Shown: positions 4,469 to 5,701 of the stretch, in pieces
Layout: each line of letters begins with the position of its first letter
How positions within the stretch are numbered: position 1 is the first letter of the stretch
Notes under the pieces: model-generated
The model's database searches: none
What the model was told of the DNA's origin: nothing
What the model saw: the letters and a program-made list of their open reading frames with translations, nothing else
Assembly: GCA_964511965.1 (NCBI GenBank)
Contig: CAZEGF010000038.1
Coordinates: 1 to 5,701 of the forward strand
Length of the DNA: 5,701 bases
Reading direction: 5' to 3'
Source: JAUSNA01 sp964511965
GTDB lineage: Bacteria; Patescibacteriota; Microgenomatia; Levybacterales; GWA1-39-11
Position numbers and translations under genes: made by a program

Positions 4469-5065
4469 ATGACTAAATATGTTGTAAATTCAGGAAATGT
4501 TGATGGGAATGAAATAAAGGCAAAGAAATTTTTTGCTGAAGTTTTTAAAGATATAGGGAAAGAACCAAAAATCCTACTTTGCTTCTTTGCGATAGGGCGT
4601 CAATATTGGGAAACAAAATTTGAAGAAAAATCAGAATTATTAACACCCTTTATTCCTACAAATACTCATGCAAAGTTTTTTATGGCAATGCCAGATGATT
4701 TCGAAAAACAATGCTCTGATTCAGATGTCATTTACATCCAAGGCGGAGATGATCATTTGGTGCAATATTGGTTAGGAAAATTTGATCTGCCAAAAATATG
4801 GGATGGAAAAGTTATTGCAACAAGCTCTGCTTCTTCTCATGCTCTTTCAAAACAGTATTGGACCTGTGATTGGAGGAAATGTAACGAAGGACTTGGAATT
4901 TTGCCAATAAAATTCCTTGCTCATTTCAAATCCGAATATGGAACTTCAGATCCGCGAGGACCAATTGATTGGGATAAGGCTAGAAAAGAGCTAGAAGAGT
5001 TTGGAGACAAAAGCCTTCAAATTTATGCGCTTGAAGAAGGGGATTTCGAAATATTTGAAAAATAA
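4469..5065 (+). CDS. peptidase S51 (dipeptidase E/cyanophycinase-like) family protein with altered nucleophile motif
   Basis: This 198-residue protein resembles family S51 serine hydrolases such as PepE. Numbering below starts at the alternative ATG 4454; subtract 5 for the chosen start. The first strand TKYVVNSGN (7-15) leads to a nucleotide-binding-like fold, and KILLCFFAIG (39-48) is the next core strand. IQGGDDHLVQYWL (95-107) matches the family GG(D/N) oxyanion motif. TSSASSHALS (123-132) sits where GxSAG is expected, giving Ser125 as candidate nucleophile. GLGILPIKFLAHF (146-158) supplies candidate His157. Both motif glycines are replaced (Thr123, Ser127), which could change or abolish activity. 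The chosen start gives the MTKY beginning usual for this family and lies 5 nt after an extended -10. S51 members are cytoplasmic or secreted; no signal peptide is present here. The substrate cannot be inferred. Confidence 0.82.
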   Translation: MTKYVVNSGNVDGNEIKAKKFFAEVFKDIGKEPKILLCFFAIGRQYWETKFEEKSELLTPFIPTNTHAKFFMAMPDDFEKQCSDSDVIYIQGGDDHLVQYWLGKFDLPKIWDGKVIATSSASSHALSKQYWTCDWRKCNEGLGILPIKFLAHFKSEYGTSDPRGPIDWDKARKELEEFGDKSLQIYALEEGDFEIFEK

Positions 5066-5073
5066 TTCCTCAA

Positions 5074-5100
5074 CGGCCAACTTTATTCGCCGGCTTTTCT
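5074..5100. terminator. possible weak terminator between convergent S51-like and VOC genes
   Basis: CGGC (5074-5077) and GCCG (5089-5092) can pair around an 11-nt loop, followed by the T-rich GGCTTTTCTT on the + strand. It begins 9 nt after the S51-like stop and runs into the end of the VOC gene. The stem is only 4 bp, so this is tentative. Confidence 0.25.
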
Positions 5101-5589
5101 TATTTCCTCAAGGTTAAGCTTCTTCATTGGCATAAAAACTGCTGTTACTGCTTCTGCTTTTTCAGGATTGCGCATCAACTCGTCCAAAATTCTTGGTGTT
5201 ATCTGCCATGTGACACCAAATTTATCTGTACACCATCCGCACTGCTCTGCTTCAGGGATTGCTGAAAGCTTTTCCCAGAAGTAGTCAATTTCTTCTTGAG
5301 TTTCACATTCAATAATGTAAGACGTTGCGCCATTAAGTTTGAATTGTTCAAGAGGTCCACCATTAAGAAACATAAAACTAGTTCCATCAATTTCGCATTC
5401 GACTGTCAGAACTGACCCTTCAGATTTACCAGAGACTTCTTGAAATTCATCTCCTTTAGGTGATTTTGTAATGTCACCAAGTGTGGCAGAGTGTCCGCCT
5501 GGGGCTGATTTAAAAGTGTCTATGTAGTAATTTGCTGCCTCTTCTCCGTTGTTATTTGCAAACCAAATGCATGTAATAAGCCTACTCAT
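5083..5589 (-). CDS. VOC superfamily protein, PhnB/3-demethylubiquinone-methyltransferase-like
   Basis: This 168-residue protein is a PhnB-type (PF06983-like) glyoxalase/VOC-fold protein. In order it shows the N-terminal strand ITCIWFANN (5-13) and the GEEAANYYIDTF helix (15-26). The central FMFLNGGP motif (71-78) follows, then the SYIIECETQEEIDYFWEKL block (90-108) and the signature CGWCTDKFGVTWQITP (117-132). The length and motif order are normal, so the gene is intact. Family members are often annotated as 3-demethylubiquinone 3-methyltransferases, but that name rests on weak homology and is probably not the function. No clear metal-ligand set of His and Glu is visible. The ATG at 5589 lies 7 nt after an extended -10, and there is no Shine-Dalgarno. 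It is a single-gene unit, insulated on its upstream side by the terminator at 5664-5693. Confidence 0.92.
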   Translation of the reverse strand: MSRLITCIWFANNNGEEAANYYIDTFKSAPGGHSATLGDITKSPKGDEFQEVSGKSEGSVLTVECEIDGTSFMFLNGGPLEQFKLNGATSYIIECETQEEIDYFWEKLSAIPEAEQCGWCTDKFGVTWQITPRILDELMRNPEKAEAVTAVFMPMKKLNLEEIRKAGE

Positions 5590-5596
5590 TTGATTA

Positions 5597-5605
5597 ATTT
5601 TAACA
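5597..5605 (-). promoter_or_regulatory. extended -10 promoter of the VOC gene
   Basis: Minus-strand TGTTAAAAT ends 7 nt before the ATG (gap TAATCAA). This gives a leaderless transcript if initiation occurs at the usual distance. No recognisable -35 hexamer accompanies it. Confidence 0.6.
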
Positions 5606-5663
5606 TTTTATAAGAACCTTTTTTGGTATTAGTTTTGTAAGAATAATCTTTTCTTGAAAACAC

Positions 5664-5693
5664 AAAAAAACCACCGCATTGGGTGGTCTTTTT
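5664..5693. terminator. bidirectional intrinsic terminator
   Basis: ACCACC (5670-5675) and GGTGGT (5682-5687) form a 6-bp stem with a 6-nt loop, flanked by an A-run on the left (5664-5670) and a T-run on the right (5689-5693). Read on the minus strand, the stem is followed by a run of seven T. It should end a transcript arriving from beyond the right window edge, before the VOC promoter. On the + strand it would also stop read-through. Confidence 0.75.
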
Positions 5694-5701
5694 CGTGCTC
5701 C

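Noticed and set aside
1..5701. Recoding of TGA as Gly or Trp, as in some CPR lineages (Gracilibacteria, SR1).
   Set aside because: TGA ends several genes at sensible family lengths, and no in-frame TGA interrupts any recognised domain.
1..5701. CRISPR array, tRNA, rRNA or insertion sequence.
   Set aside because: No regularly spaced repeats, no cloverleaf-like stretch and no transposase or paired terminal repeats were seen. The 805-825 region is too short for a tRNA.

Overview
The window is gene-dense, mostly AT-rich bacterial DNA carrying small accessory genes, and no gap between genes exceeds 300 bases. Very short intergenic gaps, small single-domain proteins, poor Shine-Dalgarno signals and -10 boxes sitting almost on the start codons suggest a reduced-genome bacterium. 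A Patescibacteria/CPR lineage, perhaps Microgenomates-like, is my best guess. That placement is inference; there is no rRNA or ribosomal protein gene here to test it. TGA behaves as a stop, so the standard bacterial code fits.

Layout, left to right. The tail of a + strand gene overlaps the end of a minus-strand DUF4386-type membrane protein gene (52-711). Next is a minus-strand XerC/D-like tyrosine recombinase (826-1683) in a distinctly GC-richer block, with its own promoter, 5' leader, strong Shine-Dalgarno and 3' hairpin. A minus-strand cluster follows, read right to left: a 159-residue unknown soluble protein (2867-3346), an alpha/beta hydrolase (2126-2857, GTG start) and a 102-residue membrane protein (1799-2107), separated by 9 and 18 nt. 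Then come a single-membrane-anchor four-cysteine protein (3391-3669, minus), a divergent 69-residue protein (3711-3920, plus), a DUF1801 protein (3958-4377, minus), a peptidase-S51-like protein (4469-5065, plus) and a PhnB/VOC-fold protein (5083-5589, minus). A bidirectional terminator closes the right edge.

Two things stand out. First, the recombinase keeps the fold of its family but aligns with Asn, Lys, Arg, Arg, Leu, Phe at the Arg-Lys-His-Arg-His-Tyr catalytic positions, so it is predicted to bind DNA without cutting it. Second, five of the AT-rich genes carry the same extended -10 element, TGTTAnAAT, 5-9 nt before a start codon. This implies leaderless or near-leaderless mRNAs and resolves two start codons. 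The recombinase does not use this architecture, which fits a separate origin.

No single pathway links the other genes. They read as an accessory patch of hydrolase-like, VOC-like and small membrane or secreted proteins.
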